NCBI RefSeq assembly: GCF_019448085.1
Contig: NZ_JAGFNZ010000002.1
Location: 434,001 to 498,000, forward strand
Source: Caproiciproducens faecalis
Lineage (GTDB): Bacteria > Bacillota > Clostridia > Oscillospirales > Acutalibacteraceae
Length of the DNA: 64,000 nucleotides
Direction of reading: 5' to 3'
Shown here: piece by piece, positions 1 through 8,171 of the stretch
Layout of the letters: every line of letters begins with the position of its first letter
How positions within the stretch are numbered: position 1 is the first letter of the stretch
Made by a program: the position numbers and the translations under genes
The notes under the pieces: generated by a model
The model's input: the letters and a program-made list of their open reading frames with translations, nothing else
What the model was told of the DNA's origin: nothing
The model's database searches: none

Positions 1-493
1 CTCTTATCCAAATTTCATTGTTGTTCCATCGATTCCCCTTTTCAATGCCGAAGTCTTCAATCAGCAGTTTATTGTTTTCCAGTTCATCCTTAATCATATC
101 AAGAAATGGCAGTGCAATCTGCTCGGTTGCTGAGATAATTAAGGTAAACTGGGATTTGTTATATAATGTAGAATAGAGCGGAAACAGAAATGAATTGATG
201 GTACTTTTACCGTGTTCACGAGGTAATCCGAATGCTTCAATCAGCCCACTGTTACCTAGCATATATTTCAGTTCAGAAAACAGTTCCTTATGGAAACTAC
301 CAAACGGACGGTCAAAGTATTTTGGGAAATAGCATAGAGCAAAAAATTCAATGTCGATTTCACCAAGCAGTTTTCTAAGCTCTGAAAACGAAAATTCCTT
401 GACCAGCGTTTTCACTTTATCTTCAGAAAAATATTTATCAAGGTATTGCTTCAGTAATTCATTTTCTCTTGTTTGTTCTTCCGTTATTTGCAT
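1..493 (-). CDS. terL: Phage terminase large subunit, E1 copy (N-terminal part)
   Basis: This is the N-terminal part of the ATPase that pumps DNA into phage heads; the rest lies left of the window. The translated 164 residues align almost throughout with the first part of the complete large terminase at 40427-42019, including the Walker A-like GLPREHGKST. The first 35 residues diverge more than the rest. The start is the ATG at 491-493, behind a good AAAGGAGG site. The next gene upstream in the minus direction is not the recombinase, as in E2, but an opposite-strand gene at 569-1111. Family assignment is firm because of the complete paralogue. Confidence 0.93.
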   Translation of the reverse strand, partial: MQITEEQTRENELLKQYLDKYFSEDKVKTLVKEFSFSELRKLLGEIDIEFFALCYFPKYFDRPFGSFHKELFSELKYMLGNSGLIEAFGLPREHGKSTINSFLFPLYSTLYNKSQFTLIISATEQIALPFLDMIKDELENNKLLIEDFGIEKGNRWNNNEIWIR

Positions 494-568
494 GGAGCCT
501 CCTTTCCTTATATGTATAATTGTAGTATTATAATGTTTAAAATACTTTTTGCTTTGGAGGGAACTGTT

Positions 569-1111
569 TTGAGTAAAGTCCGTACAATAAAGACTATTGA
601 CGAAGCCATCCTTCTTCGAAATAGTGTTTTGAAATCTGCAGAAATCTCAAAATTAAATATTATTTCTATGATTTCAAATAACAGTGCTCTCGACTTAATG
701 TATAATCTCAAATTTAAAGAGGTTGGAATCGAGCCATTAGAAAATAAGCCAATCAATCTTATAGAGCAGCTAAATCAAATGTTCACATACTTGGTTTCTA
801 TTGAAGCTGTTATCTATTTGATGAAGATTTACCCCGGTATGTCTTTCACTCTTAATCTTGGAACTTCATCAGGATATGATGTCGAATCCGTTGATCAAAC
901 TGTTATTGCTGAGACATTTTCAGCCACATCTCCAAAAAGTAATGGCAAGCTCAAAAAAGATGTCATAAGACTAAATGCAAACGATAACGCTTTACATAAA
1001 TACTCATTTTATTACTCTGACGTTGACTCTCCCGTTTACGTTGAAAATCTAAAACGCGCATTTCCTAATGTAAATATTATTAAGATATCTTTAGATAACC
1101 ATATAAAATAA
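569..1111 (+). CDS. Uncharacterised protein, possible PD-(D/E)XK nuclease, inserted in E1 only
   Basis: This 180-residue protein is not a family I can name with certainty. A TTG at 569 is chosen as start because TTTGGAGGG lies just upstream; an ATG at 533 in the same frame has no ribosome site. TATAAT boxes at 515-520 and 529-534 give it a likely promoter of its own. In the middle, around VDQTVIAETFSA followed by KLKKD, the acidic, beta-strand-like and lysine spacing resembles a PD-(D/E)XK nuclease core; this is inference from the pattern only. The gene runs against all neighbours and sits between the recombinase and terL. E2 has no gene at that point, so it is a cassette gained by E1 or lost by E2. 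Confidence 0.7.
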   Translation: MSKVRTIKTIDEAILLRNSVLKSAEISKLNIISMISNNSALDLMYNLKFKEVGIEPLENKPINLIEQLNQMFTYLVSIEAVIYLMKIYPGMSFTLNLGTSSGYDVESVDQTVIAETFSATSPKSNGKLKKDVIRLNANDNALHKYSFYYSDVDSPVYVENLKRAFPNVNIIKISLDNHIK

Positions 1112-1195
1112 TTTTGAAAAAATTGTACTGTAAAAATTTTTGGAGCTTCAGCTGTGGGGTTGATTTTTCCACATAGAAGACCCCCTCCCATCAAA

Positions 1196-1219
1196 AGCGA
1201 CACTGTTTCCAGCATCGCT
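1196..1219 (-). terminator. Rho-independent terminator of the E1 recombinase
   Basis: Read on the minus strand this is a perfect hairpin AGCGATGCTG-GAAA-CAGTGTCGCT with a GNRA-type loop, followed by a T-run. It lies 19 bases behind the recombinase stop. The same hairpin is found at the same place in E2 (42128-42151). Confidence 0.8.
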
Positions 1220-1237
1220 CAATATATTCTATTCAGT

Positions 1238-2074
1238 TTACCAAGCCAAGCCTTGCAAAGCGTCAGCCTTATCCTGCTCAGTGGTTTGTGTGTAAAGGTT
1301 TGTGGTGAGAATACTCTCATGGCCAAGGATTTGTTGGATAGTCGTCATTGGCGTACCTGTTTTGATTAGCTTATAGGCAAGGGAATGGCGCAGCATATGA
1401 GGTGTAACTTTAATACCAAGTGCCTTGCCATAGTTACAAAGGATAATCTCCACAGCACCTCTACCCAGTGCGCCACGTTGCCCCAATAGGAGCCGCTGTG
1501 TGCTGCTGTCTGGTCGTACTGCGAGGTATTGTTCCAATGCTTGCTTTGCAACAGCGTTGAGGGGCAGTGTGCGGTTGACCATTCCTTTGCCAATCACTCG
1601 GATATGGCTGTCAGTATCACTTATGACAATATCGTTAATGGTCAAACCTGTCAGTTCACTCACACGAACGCCGGTTCCAAACAGCAATTCAATGATACAG
1701 ATATGCATTGGGTTTCCTTTTTGCAGAATTGCTTCATGCAGTGAGGTCAAGTCCTGCTCCGATAAGCCTTTATAATTGCATTTATCCCGGTTCTTGGTAA
1801 GCTTTGCGGCATAGGCTTCCGGCAGTAACCTTGCATCATAAAGGTATCGGCAAAAAGCATTGACACTGGCAAGCTTACGATTGGAAGTAATGACTGTTTT
1901 CTCCTTTGCAAGCAAGTATCGCTTGTAAGCAATAAGGTCAAATTCAGTTATTCGCTCCGGTTCCTTGTCATACCAAGTGAAAAAGCCTTTCACATCGCGC
2001 AAGTAGCAGGAAATTGTGTTTTCACTGCGCTCTTCACGCATCAGATATAACTGGAAGTTATCAAGGTTTATCAT
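1238..2074 (-). CDS. Tyrosine recombinase (Xer/phage integrase family), E1 copy
   Basis: A 278-residue site-specific recombinase. The N-terminal SAM-like core-binding domain covers about residues 1-90 and the catalytic domain the rest. Catalytic residues are visible: Arg in GTGVRVSEL (about 137), His-x-Leu-Arg in HMLRHS (about 226), His in LGHES (about 250) and the nucleophile Tyr in NLYTQ (about 260). It lies between the small and large terminase genes, an unusual place for an integrase. The E2 copy (42170-43006) differs at about ten positions. A second, longer integrase at 31783-33171 is a better candidate for element integration, so this one may act at an internal site, for example moving cassettes. 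That role is inference. Confidence 0.92.
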   Translation of the reverse strand: MINLDNFQLYLMREERSENTISCYLRDVKGFFTWYDKEPERITEFDLIAYKRYLLAKEKTVITSNRKLASVNAFCRYLYDARLLPEAYAAKLTKNRDKCNYKGLSEQDLTSLHEAILQKGNPMHICIIELLFGTGVRVSELTGLTINDIVISDTDSHIRVIGKGMVNRTLPLNAVAKQALEQYLAVRPDSSTQRLLLGQRGALGRGAVEIILCNYGKALGIKVTPHMLRHSLAYKLIKTGTPMTTIQQILGHESILTTNLYTQTTEQDKADALQGLAW

Positions 2075-2179
2075 AATATAGCACCATCCTTCGGTACTAC
2101 ATTAATCACTCAAAGTAGGTACTAAGTCAAGATAATTCTTACAACATAACCTTAATTCCGTAATGAGCAGCAAAAATCA

Positions 2180-2713
2180 TTAGTCGCATTCCAAGTTCTC
2201 ATCATCTTCAGAAGTTTCAGCAATCTCCGGTGGCTGCTCATCAGAAAGCATTTGCAGGAACAATTCTTTACGAGCCTGTTCATTTTGTGCGGTATCAAGA
2301 ATCAACTGCTTTTTATCCGACCATTCCTCCGGGCATCGATTGCGAAGAAAAAAGGATATTGCCTGTGCGGATGGTGGCTGGTGGCGCTTGGTTTTTTCCA
2401 GTTTGGTGTGCTTTTTTCCGTTTCTATCCTCTTCGACGATCGTTTTCAATTCTTCAAATTCATAGCCCGTGCACAATTTAAAAAGTGATTTTTCCACGTC
2501 CTGATTCAACAGGCACTTACCCATATTCACGAGTTCAGAAAGTGCTTCATGATCTTTGCAATATCTGTACCAAGAATCCGGCGATATTGATAATTTGTGG
2601 CAAATGTCACGAACTGAGTCTCCTTCGGCAATCCATTCTTTTATGTCCGACAAACGGGGTATTATGTCCGTATCATATTTACTGATTTTATTTGCTATTC
2701 CTTTTCTACTCAT
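2180..2713 (-). CDS. terS: Phage terminase small subunit, E1 copy
   Basis: 177 residues, recognising phage DNA for packaging. The N-terminal part (about 15-65) has a helix-turn-helix of the kind seen in small terminases (VRDICHKLSISPDSWYRY), followed by a helical middle, a basic stretch and an acidic tail. The start is the ATG at 2713 because AAAGGAG stands nine bases before it; an in-frame ATG nine bases further upstream touches the ribosome site. The copy at 43111-43644 is nearly identical. Assignment rests on the helix-turn-helix, the size, and the position in a packaging operon; sequence similarity among small terminases is always weak. Confidence 0.82.
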   Translation of the reverse strand: MSRKGIANKISKYDTDIIPRLSDIKEWIAEGDSVRDICHKLSISPDSWYRYCKDHEALSELVNMGKCLLNQDVEKSLFKLCTGYEFEELKTIVEEDRNGKKHTKLEKTKRHQPPSAQAISFFLRNRCPEEWSDKKQLILDTAQNEQARKELFLQMLSDEQPPEIAETSEDDENLECD

Positions 2714-2802
2714 GGCGTTCATCTCCTTTCTTTGCCCCACATTTGGCCTGTGTGGGCATCATTTTATATTATCAAGTATATTTGCGCGTACCATAAGGAA
2801 AA

Positions 2803-2817
2803 GGGGCTGTTCGCCCC
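2803..2817 (-). terminator. Short terminator hairpin between the 72-residue gene and terS
   Basis: GGGGC-GAACA-GCCCC on the minus strand followed by TTTTCCTT. The stem is only five pairs but all G-C. The same hairpin is at 43732-43746 in E2. It may be partial, letting some transcripts continue into terS. Confidence 0.6.
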
Positions 2818-2829
2818 AGTTTTCTACAA

Positions 2830-3048
2830 TTATTCTTCAATCATATCCGCAATGAAATGCAGAAGAAATGGAATATCATATGAAGTGAATGTTTCCGGCA
2901 GTTCTCCAGTCAGCATCAATTCGTCAATCCGTTTGGAATCAGCCATATCGGTTGGCAATATCTGCGGCATCAATACTTTTTTCAAACCATTCTGTTCAGC
3001 CTGCTGTGATAGATTTCTCAAAGTATCAACTATTTCCTGTCTTTCCAT
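2830..3048 (-). CDS. Conserved 72-residue element protein, E1 copy
   Basis: A short acidic protein of unknown function. No membrane segment or known motif is seen; the first half is predicted helical (RQEIVDTLRNLSQQAEQ). The start at 3048 is supported by GGAGG seven bases upstream, and the E2 copy (43756-43974) starts at the same residue. It lies between the methyltransferase block and the small terminase in both elements, so it belongs to the backbone. A packaging or methylation accessory role is possible, but nothing in the sequence shows it. Confidence 0.75.
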   Translation of the reverse strand: MERQEIVDTLRNLSQQAEQNGLKKVLMPQILPTDMADSKRIDELMLTGELPETFTSYDIPFLLHFIADMIEE

Positions 3049-3101
3049 AAATAATCCTCCCTGTTTTGAATTTACAACATTCATCACTTAAAAGGAAAAA
3101 T

Positions 3102-3142
3102 TAGTCAAGCGGCTTTTTTAGCCTGCGCATACGGATTTTTAT
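3102..3142 (-). pseudogene. Decayed duplicate of the methyltransferase gene tail
   Basis: This stretch repeats, with several mismatches, the last 40 or so bases of the ParB-methyltransferase gene (compare 4140-4185 and 44026-44070): a stop codon, then the codons for the C-terminal Pro-Leu-Asp, then a divergent remainder. It lies directly behind the 72-residue gene, where E2 has the real methyltransferase end. It therefore marks the far edge of the insertion that holds the 270-residue gene. Confidence 0.7.
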
Positions 3143-3160
3143 ATTCAGACAACAAAAAGA

Positions 3161-3180
3161 GGCTGAGCATTCACTCAACC
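3161..3180 (-). terminator. Terminator behind the 270-residue gene
   Basis: On the minus strand GGTTGAG and CTCAGCC pair (one G-T pair) around a six-base loop, followed by TCTTTTTGTTG. It ends the transcript of the gene at 3219-4031. Confidence 0.65.
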
Positions 3181-3218
3181 CCAATTATTATCAACCTGCA
3201 TAATACCACTTGTGATTA

Positions 3219-4031
3219 CTATATAGTTGGCTTATAAAACATTTTATCAATTACTCTTGAGATAGGCCTTTCTAAAGGCAAATAATAATTCCCATAATTA
3301 GTATCATCCCTTCTAAGAGCAATTTTGTCATATTCAAAGTTTATTGCTTTAAGCGGATCATCTAATTTTTGAAATGTAGCCAAATCGGATTTTTCATTAT
3401 CAAGTATTTCTATTACACTCTTTCTTAACTTTTGAAGCATCTCAAAATATGTACTACTATTAGAAACGCCGAGGAACCTCTTGATTTTATTCCTTGAAGC
3501 ATTATCATATGGAATACATATATTCGGTAAAAGAATTGAATACCGTTTTGCTTTATATACACTATCTGAAATGGGAAAGTTAAATTCATTTTTCCAGAAT
3601 TCATCACACCAGTCATCACATAGTAGTGTTTTCATATTTATAGAAGCTTTTTCGTATAATCTGTCCCAGTTGTCTTTTAAGTAGATTAAGCTTTCTACTG
3701 CGCCTTTAATTCTGTGTGGGAGCTTACTATAATCTACTTTTTCCTGCCCTACAATGTCTGCTATGCATTGATGTCTCCTAGCGTCTACAAACATTCGCAG
3801 ATATGCACCAATAATATCTTCAAACACTAACCCGCTTTTTAACTTCCATTGTTTGGTTCTATTATAATGGTTGCAAGCACATAAAGGATCACAGTTGAAA
3901 TTTACGTATTCCCATATTTCCATCAAAGTAGCTTGCTCTTGGATTGGATACAAATTTCTATTATTGATTGCTGCATTCCTATTTGATTCATCAATTCTTT
4001 TCCTTATTTCATCAAGCCCTAATATTTCCAT
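3219..4031 (-). CDS. Uncharacterised 270-residue protein next to the methyltransferase, E1 only
   Basis: I do not recognise this family. The protein is soluble, mixed charge, with a Cys/His-containing stretch near residues 45-60 (CDPLCACNHYN) and no clear nuclease or methyltransferase motif. A TATAAT box at about 4053-4058 on the minus strand suggests it has its own promoter; the start at 4031 has a weak GGTGAGCTGA ribosome site. It lies directly downstream of the ParB-methyltransferase, in a segment absent from E2 and bounded by a true and a decayed copy of the methyltransferase tail. That context fits a gene that travels with the methyltransferase, such as a cognate restriction enzyme or a resistance gene, but the function is unproven. 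Confidence 0.75.
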   Translation of the reverse strand: MEILGLDEIRKRIDESNRNAAINNRNLYPIQEQATLMEIWEYVNFNCDPLCACNHYNRTKQWKLKSGLVFEDIIGAYLRMFVDARRHQCIADIVGQEKVDYSKLPHRIKGAVESLIYLKDNWDRLYEKASINMKTLLCDDWCDEFWKNEFNFPISDSVYKAKRYSILLPNICIPYDNASRNKIKRFLGVSNSSTYFEMLQKLRKSVIEILDNEKSDLATFQKLDDPLKAINFEYDKIALRRDDTNYGNYYLPLERPISRVIDKMFYKPTI

Positions 4032-4143
4032 TCAGCTCACCTTCTGTGCCATAATTATAGCATAATACTTTTTTACTGAATAGAGAGAGATAGAATACTA
4101 GTCATATAGGAATTTCACGTTATTTATCATTTCAATGAAAGAA

Positions 4144-5400
4144 TTAGTCAAGCGGCTTTTGAACCTGCTCATATGGAATTTTTGCATCGCCACGCAAGAG
4201 AAAAATTTCATTTTCAGAACCAACTTTATCAATATAACGTTTCACAATTACATCCACATATTGTGGGTCAAGTTCCATCAATAAGGATTTTCGGTCGGTA
4301 TTTTCACAGGCAATTAAAGTAGTGCCACTGCCTCCGAACAAATCCAATACTATTTCCCCACGATAGGAACTGTTTGTAATCATTTTCTGCATTAATTCAA
4401 TCGGCTTCATTGTTGGATGTAAATCAGATTTACTTGGCCTTTGAAAGTCCCATACATCTGACTGTGTTCTATCATCAAGCTGATGAATTCTTGGTGCATT
4501 ATCAAGCCAGCCATAAAATATTGGTTCATATTTTGTATGGTAATCTTTTCGGGACAGTACAAGTCTGTCTTTATTCCAAATAATTGTGGATGACCAGTGA
4601 AACCCGCAATCTGAAAGCACATCCATCATATTTCCCCATTCTTGAGCCGACATGAAGGAATAGAGCATGGCTCCACTTTCTGCAACAGATGCAATATTTG
4701 AAAATGCTTTGAATAGGAAGTCATGAAAATCATCTTTCCCCATAGCATCATTCATAATACTTCGTTTTCTCCAACTAGGATGTTGAGTCGCACCATAATC
4801 CACATTATATGGAGGATCAGTACAGATCAGTTTTATCTCCCCACCATTAGCCAATTTTTGTACATCTGCCAAAACGGTACTGTCACCGCACATCAATCGG
4901 TGCTTTCCTAAAAGCCAAACATCACCCTTTTGTGAAACCGGTTTTTCCGGCAGTCCAATTTCAAATTCATCATCTTTTGATGTATCAGACTGTTCTCCTA
5001 AGTATTCATCCCATAACTTTTCCGCTTCATTCATATCAAATCCGGTCAATTCCACACTGTAGTCCTGTTTTTGTAAATCATCAAGCAATTTGGATAGCTG
5101 TTCAAAATCCCACTCACCGCTGATTTTATTGAGGGCAATATTCAGTGCTTTTTCTTTGGTTTTATCAACCTCAAGCACAACACACTCTATTTCGGCATAG
5201 CCTAAATCTTTCAATACAGAATATCGCTGATGGCCTCCGATAATCGTCATATCAGAATTTACTATGATCGGTTCAGCAAACCCAAACTCTTTAATGCTGT
5301 TTTTAATTTTTTCATATTCTTTATCTTCTGGCTGCAGCTTCTTTCGTGGATTATATTCGGCAGGAACTAATTTATCAATTGCAATTTTTCTAAACTCCAT
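4144..5400 (-). CDS. ParB-domain DNA methyltransferase, E1 copy
   Basis: A 418-residue fusion. Residues about 5-95 form a ParB/Srx-like domain with GGHQRY. The rest is an amino (N4-cytosine or N6-adenine) DNA methyltransferase with catalytic TDPPYNVDY at about 193-201 and the S-adenosylmethionine loop LDLFGGSGTT at about 350-359. The order DPPY first, FGGSG later, is that of the beta class. The start at 5400 is chosen because GGGAGAGG stands before it and the E2 copy agrees; the stop of the upstream membrane protein overlaps it as TAATG, so the two are probably translated together. Likely roles are protecting element DNA from host restriction or marking it for packaging or replication. Confidence 0.93.
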   Translation of the reverse strand: MEFRKIAIDKLVPAEYNPRKKLQPEDKEYEKIKNSIKEFGFAEPIIVNSDMTIIGGHQRYSVLKDLGYAEIECVVLEVDKTKEKALNIALNKISGEWDFEQLSKLLDDLQKQDYSVELTGFDMNEAEKLWDEYLGEQSDTSKDDEFEIGLPEKPVSQKGDVWLLGKHRLMCGDSTVLADVQKLANGGEIKLICTDPPYNVDYGATQHPSWRKRSIMNDAMGKDDFHDFLFKAFSNIASVAESGAMLYSFMSAQEWGNMMDVLSDCGFHWSSTIIWNKDRLVLSRKDYHTKYEPIFYGWLDNAPRIHQLDDRTQSDVWDFQRPSKSDLHPTMKPIELMQKMITNSSYRGEIVLDLFGGSGTTLIACENTDRKSLLMELDPQYVDVIVKRYIDKVGSENEIFLLRGDAKIPYEQVQKPLD

Positions 5401-5603
5401 TATTGTTCCTCTCCCTTTACCTTGAACCACAGCTTTTGGACAAATTGGCCTATCTCAGCAAATGGGATGTGTTTATCACACCATCTAACCAACTTATTAA
5501 CCATAAATGAAACTGCCATATAAAATCCAACGTAAATCAAAAAGCCAAGTAGTCCAATGAAAAAATGCGCTGTGTCTGTTAAAAGTAACCTCATAAAACT
5601 CAT
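5400..5603 (-). CDS. Small single-pass membrane protein, E1 copy
   Basis: 67 residues with one hydrophobic segment at about 14-35 and a basic, amphipathic C-terminal half (NKLVRWCDKHIPF). The start at 5603 has GGAGG at a proper distance. The stop overlaps the start of the methyltransferase. The E2 copy (45282-45485) differs by only a few residues. No family name can be given. Size and topology would fit a holin-like or regulatory peptide, yet it is coupled to a methyltransferase rather than to a lysin, so lysis is not a safe guess. Confidence 0.78.
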   Translation of the reverse strand: MSFMRLLLTDTAHFFIGLLGFLIYVGFYMAVSFMVNKLVRWCDKHIPFAEIGQFVQKLWFKVKGEEQ

Positions 5604-5625
5604 TCTTTTTCCTCCAATTAAAAAA

Positions 5626-5652
5626 GCTGCCTGCTCATAACGAGCAGACAGC
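5626..5652 (-). terminator. Terminator-like hairpin before the membrane protein gene
   Basis: Minus strand: GCTGTCTGCTC, a five-base loop, GAGCAGGCAGC, then TTTTTT. In E2 (45508-45534) the stem has changed on both sides (TGC/GCA to TAC/GTA), a compensatory change that supports a real RNA structure. It stands upstream of a gene, behind a conserved leader, so it may act as an attenuator. Confidence 0.75.
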
Positions 5653-5654
5653 AC

Positions 5655-5745
5655 AGTCCAATATTCGTACTATTCAGTTTTACTTTAAATTTTGCAAATT
5701 CATGTTCTGAATTTCATCTTGCTGACTTCACCCCCTTTTATGAAA
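5655..5745 (-). promoter_or_regulatory. Conserved leader before the membrane protein-methyltransferase pair (E1)
   Basis: About 90 bases that are almost identical in E2 (45537-45627), although no long gene lies there. The minus strand has AAGGGGGTGA followed by very short reading frames (MKFRT, MNLQNLK) and then the hairpin at 5626-5652. A leader with tiny frames followed by a terminator is the layout of an attenuator; this is inference. Confidence 0.45.
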
Positions 5746-5760
5746 ATTTCAATCTAATAA

Positions 5761-6108
5761 TTATAGTAATTGATACTCATTGCTTTCAATTAACTTAACA
5801 ACTGAATCACATAATTTATTATTGGCTATGTCGTTTTTATCGATTGAACTTACCAATACTTTAATATCCTGCTTTGAATATGTACTAACCAAAAGATTAG
5901 TAATTTCTGTCCGATATTTCATATACTGCTTCATTTCATATTCATGGCTTTCATTTGACATCATTCCACTGTTTTTAAATTTCGCTCTTTGATATGCAGC
6001 TTTACTGATTCTCTGCTCTAAATTTGCTAAACATGAAATTAATATTTCAGTATTCAATTGTTTATCATCAAGCATTTGAGTATAATATTGTAATTTTTCT
6101 TTTGTCAT
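5761..6108 (-). CDS. Uncharacterised helical protein, 115 residues
   Basis: A soluble, charged protein, predicted mostly helical, with no motif that I recognise. It starts at an ATG with GGAGG about twelve bases upstream. It lies at the downstream end of the E1 replication block (helicase, zinc-finger, ParB genes), at the point where E2 has its topoisomerase instead. It is probably an element-specific accessory protein. Confidence 0.6.
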   Translation of the reverse strand: MTKEKLQYYTQMLDDKQLNTEILISCLANLEQRISKAAYQRAKFKNSGMMSNESHEYEMKQYMKYRTEITNLLVSTYSKQDIKVLVSSIDKNDIANNKLCDSVVKLIESNEYQLL

Positions 6109-6190
6109 TTATATTTTATATCCTCCATTCTTTATAGGTCATGCAGACAGCTAGGCAGTACCGAAACAAGTTTCGCTACTGAATGACATT

Positions 6191-6235
6191 TTTTAAGTTA
6201 TGTGAAATTCCGCTACGCTACATTTCCCAAACTTA
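6191..6235 (-). other. Structured intergenic element of E1
   Basis: TTTTAAGTT and AACTTAAAA pair around a loop of about 30 bases that holds a second short stem (GAAAT/ATTTC). The right arm with the loop, of the form CTAC-R-TTTC-S-C-R-AACTT, matches the arm of a longer hairpin at 48130-48189 in E2, at the corresponding point between backbone and replication genes. A nearby CGAAACAAGTTTCG (6164-6177) is also self-complementary. A replication origin or RNA regulatory element is possible. Confidence 0.4.
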
Positions 6236-6331
6236 AAATCTGTCTGAATTAACTTTTATTAACTCATATTTTTGTAAATAGTCATCAAATGGGCGTAACC
6301 CTCTATATAGAGCTTTCCGCCATTTTCATGA

Positions 6332-7882
6332 CTATTTTGGTGTTAATACAGTCCAATCAAACGCTTCAATAATCCATGCATTAGGATATCTTTTTTGTTT
6401 ACCATCAATAACTTTGCTTGTAGAAAACTCTCTAATACGAAAATTCAATACTTCGCCTTGAAATTTTAATGATTCTTCTTTCAAAGCTGCATTTAATAAG
6501 TCCAATCTTTTCCTAAGTTTTCCATCTCTTCTCACATTCATAATGTCAATTAAATCTTTCCTATCTGTACGCTGATACATTATTTGACCTTGATGGATAT
6601 GCAAATAATCCTCCAGAGAATAATTTTCATTTATTAGGTTATATCTTTTAACACCTAATAAATTTTGAATATACTTACAATAACCAAATTCACCTAATTC
6701 TTTCATCTTTTTTATTCTTGCAAGATCATTTGTCTTTTTTCTGTACATTAGTGGATTTATTTTTTTATAAACGCCCTGATTGTTTTCATCTACAGCATCG
6801 AATACAATATAACTTTTATCATACTGCCTTTTAAATTTGTCAATATATTCATTTGTTGTATGCCCCGCTTTTAAATAATCAGCCATTTCTATTTGATGCT
6901 TATTAGATTGTTCTAATCCACCTAATACCATATTGTTTAAACTCTTGATACAAATGTTGAGACCATCTGTTTCATCTTGAATTCGTTTTCTACCAATACA
7001 TTGTAAAAGTGAATGTACATCTTTTATATCTATCACTATGTCATGCAAATTTCTATCAATAATATTTACTCCTGCATCAAGACACGATGTGGTAATTAAA
7101 ATTAGTTCATCAAATTTTTCATTTTTTAACATTGAGTTTATTTTCTCTTTATTGACATATTTATAATATATTGAATTACTAGAGCTGCAACAAAACAAAC
7201 AATCCTTTTTGTATTTCTGATATAGTGAATACGCTTTTCTTGCTGACTGTATGAAAAATATTGATTTCTTGTTGTTCTTAATAGCCTTTTTTAAAAATTC
7301 TTCTGTTGTTTCTTCTTTATTATAAAATGTTAAACTTCTAATAAATGAATAATCATATGTTAATGTATAAGTAATTGGTTTAATATTTGGATATGAATCA
7401 GTAATATAGTCTACAACGTCTTCACCAGTAGCACTCATAAAAATCTTAACTGCATGTTTTTGATTAATAATTTTATCCAACGATAAATCCGTTGTGGTAT
7501 TAAAGCTGCTATCATCAAGAAAATAATGAAATTCATCAGAAATTATAAACTGATATTTCACCCAATCAAAAGGAATGTTATATTGTATTTCAATTTGTGT
7601 TTTTTGGTAACTACGTATTTCAATTTCATCCGTTTTATGATTTCTTTCTATTTCGGCTTGAAATTGATCAATAGTATTAATCCGATGCAATAACATCAAG
7701 ATTTTCTTGCCACTTGCTTTTGCAAAATCATATAATGGATTCTTAATGAAATAGCTTTTTCCCCTTCCACAATTGGCAGAAATTATGATTACATCCCCAT
7801 CATGCCACGTCTCAATAATTTTAGGACTAATTAAATCTGTAATATACTTTGGTTCTTTTGGAGTTTGATTGATATTTGACAT
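6332..7882 (-). CDS. Superfamily 2 helicase, replication block of E1
   Basis: 516 residues. Motifs of a DEAD/DEAH-like superfamily 2 helicase are in order: Walker A ANCGRGKSYF (about 35-44), Walker B-like SDEFHYF (about 115), SATGE (motif III, about 150), and QCIGRKR (motif VI, about 290). The C-terminal 200 residues have no named domain that I can see. It probably unwinds DNA for element replication; phages with their own polymerases and primases carry similar proteins. It forms a minus-strand operon with the small genes upstream. E2 has no homologue at this place. Confidence 0.85.
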   Translation of the reverse strand: MSNINQTPKEPKYITDLISPKIIETWHDGDVIIISANCGRGKSYFIKNPLYDFAKASGKKILMLLHRINTIDQFQAEIERNHKTDEIEIRSYQKTQIEIQYNIPFDWVKYQFIISDEFHYFLDDSSFNTTTDLSLDKIINQKHAVKIFMSATGEDVVDYITDSYPNIKPITYTLTYDYSFIRSLTFYNKEETTEEFLKKAIKNNKKSIFFIQSARKAYSLYQKYKKDCLFCCSSSNSIYYKYVNKEKINSMLKNEKFDELILITTSCLDAGVNIIDRNLHDIVIDIKDVHSLLQCIGRKRIQDETDGLNICIKSLNNMVLGGLEQSNKHQIEMADYLKAGHTTNEYIDKFKRQYDKSYIVFDAVDENNQGVYKKINPLMYRKKTNDLARIKKMKELGEFGYCKYIQNLLGVKRYNLINENYSLEDYLHIHQGQIMYQRTDRKDLIDIMNVRRDGKLRKRLDLLNAALKEESLKFQGEVLNFRIREFSTSKVIDGKQKRYPNAWIIEAFDWTVLTPK

Positions 7883-7888
7883 CGAGAT

Positions 7889-8077
7889 TTATACCTCCTG
7901 ATTGAACTGAGCCATTGCTGACCTTAGTTCATCTGAATCGGAGAATAGGAACACCTTAAACTGGTTGTTCTTCTCGCTGTCACTTACCTTTTTTATGTCA
8001 TAGCCATGCCGTACTAAATAATTCGCCATTGATAAACTGCGAATTATGTAATATTGCTTTTCTTGTATTTTTATAAT
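7889..8077 (-). CDS. Small DUF5659-like protein, probable ATT start
   Basis: A frame of 62 residues whose pattern (an aromatic start, SLSMANYLVRHGYDI, then FKVFLFSDSDEL and a helical end) resembles the DUF5659 family of short proteins in Firmicutes mobile elements. No ATG, GTG or TTG opens the conserved part: the first ATG (8027-8029) would cut off a third of the domain. AAGGA at 8087-8091 stands nine bases before an ATT at 8077, which is proposed as start. An ATG at 8096 opens a different frame and ends early, so a one-base frameshift is the alternative. The stop lies seven bases before the helicase ATG, and its last codons supply the helicase ribosome site. Confidence 0.55.
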   Translation of the reverse strand: MIKIQEKQYYIIRSLSMANYLVRHGYDIKKVSDSEKNNQFKVFLFSDSDELRSAMAQFNQEV

Positions 8078-8171
8078 TGGTCACAATCCTTTTCATTTAT
8101 TTTTTGTATGTTGAAACCATGTACATTAATATTTTTTCTGAGGGATACCAGTTGGCTAGCTTGTTACTGTT

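Noticed and set aside
5400-5603. The 67-residue membrane protein as a holin
   Set aside because: It has one membrane segment and is coupled to a methyltransferase; no endolysin is encoded nearby.
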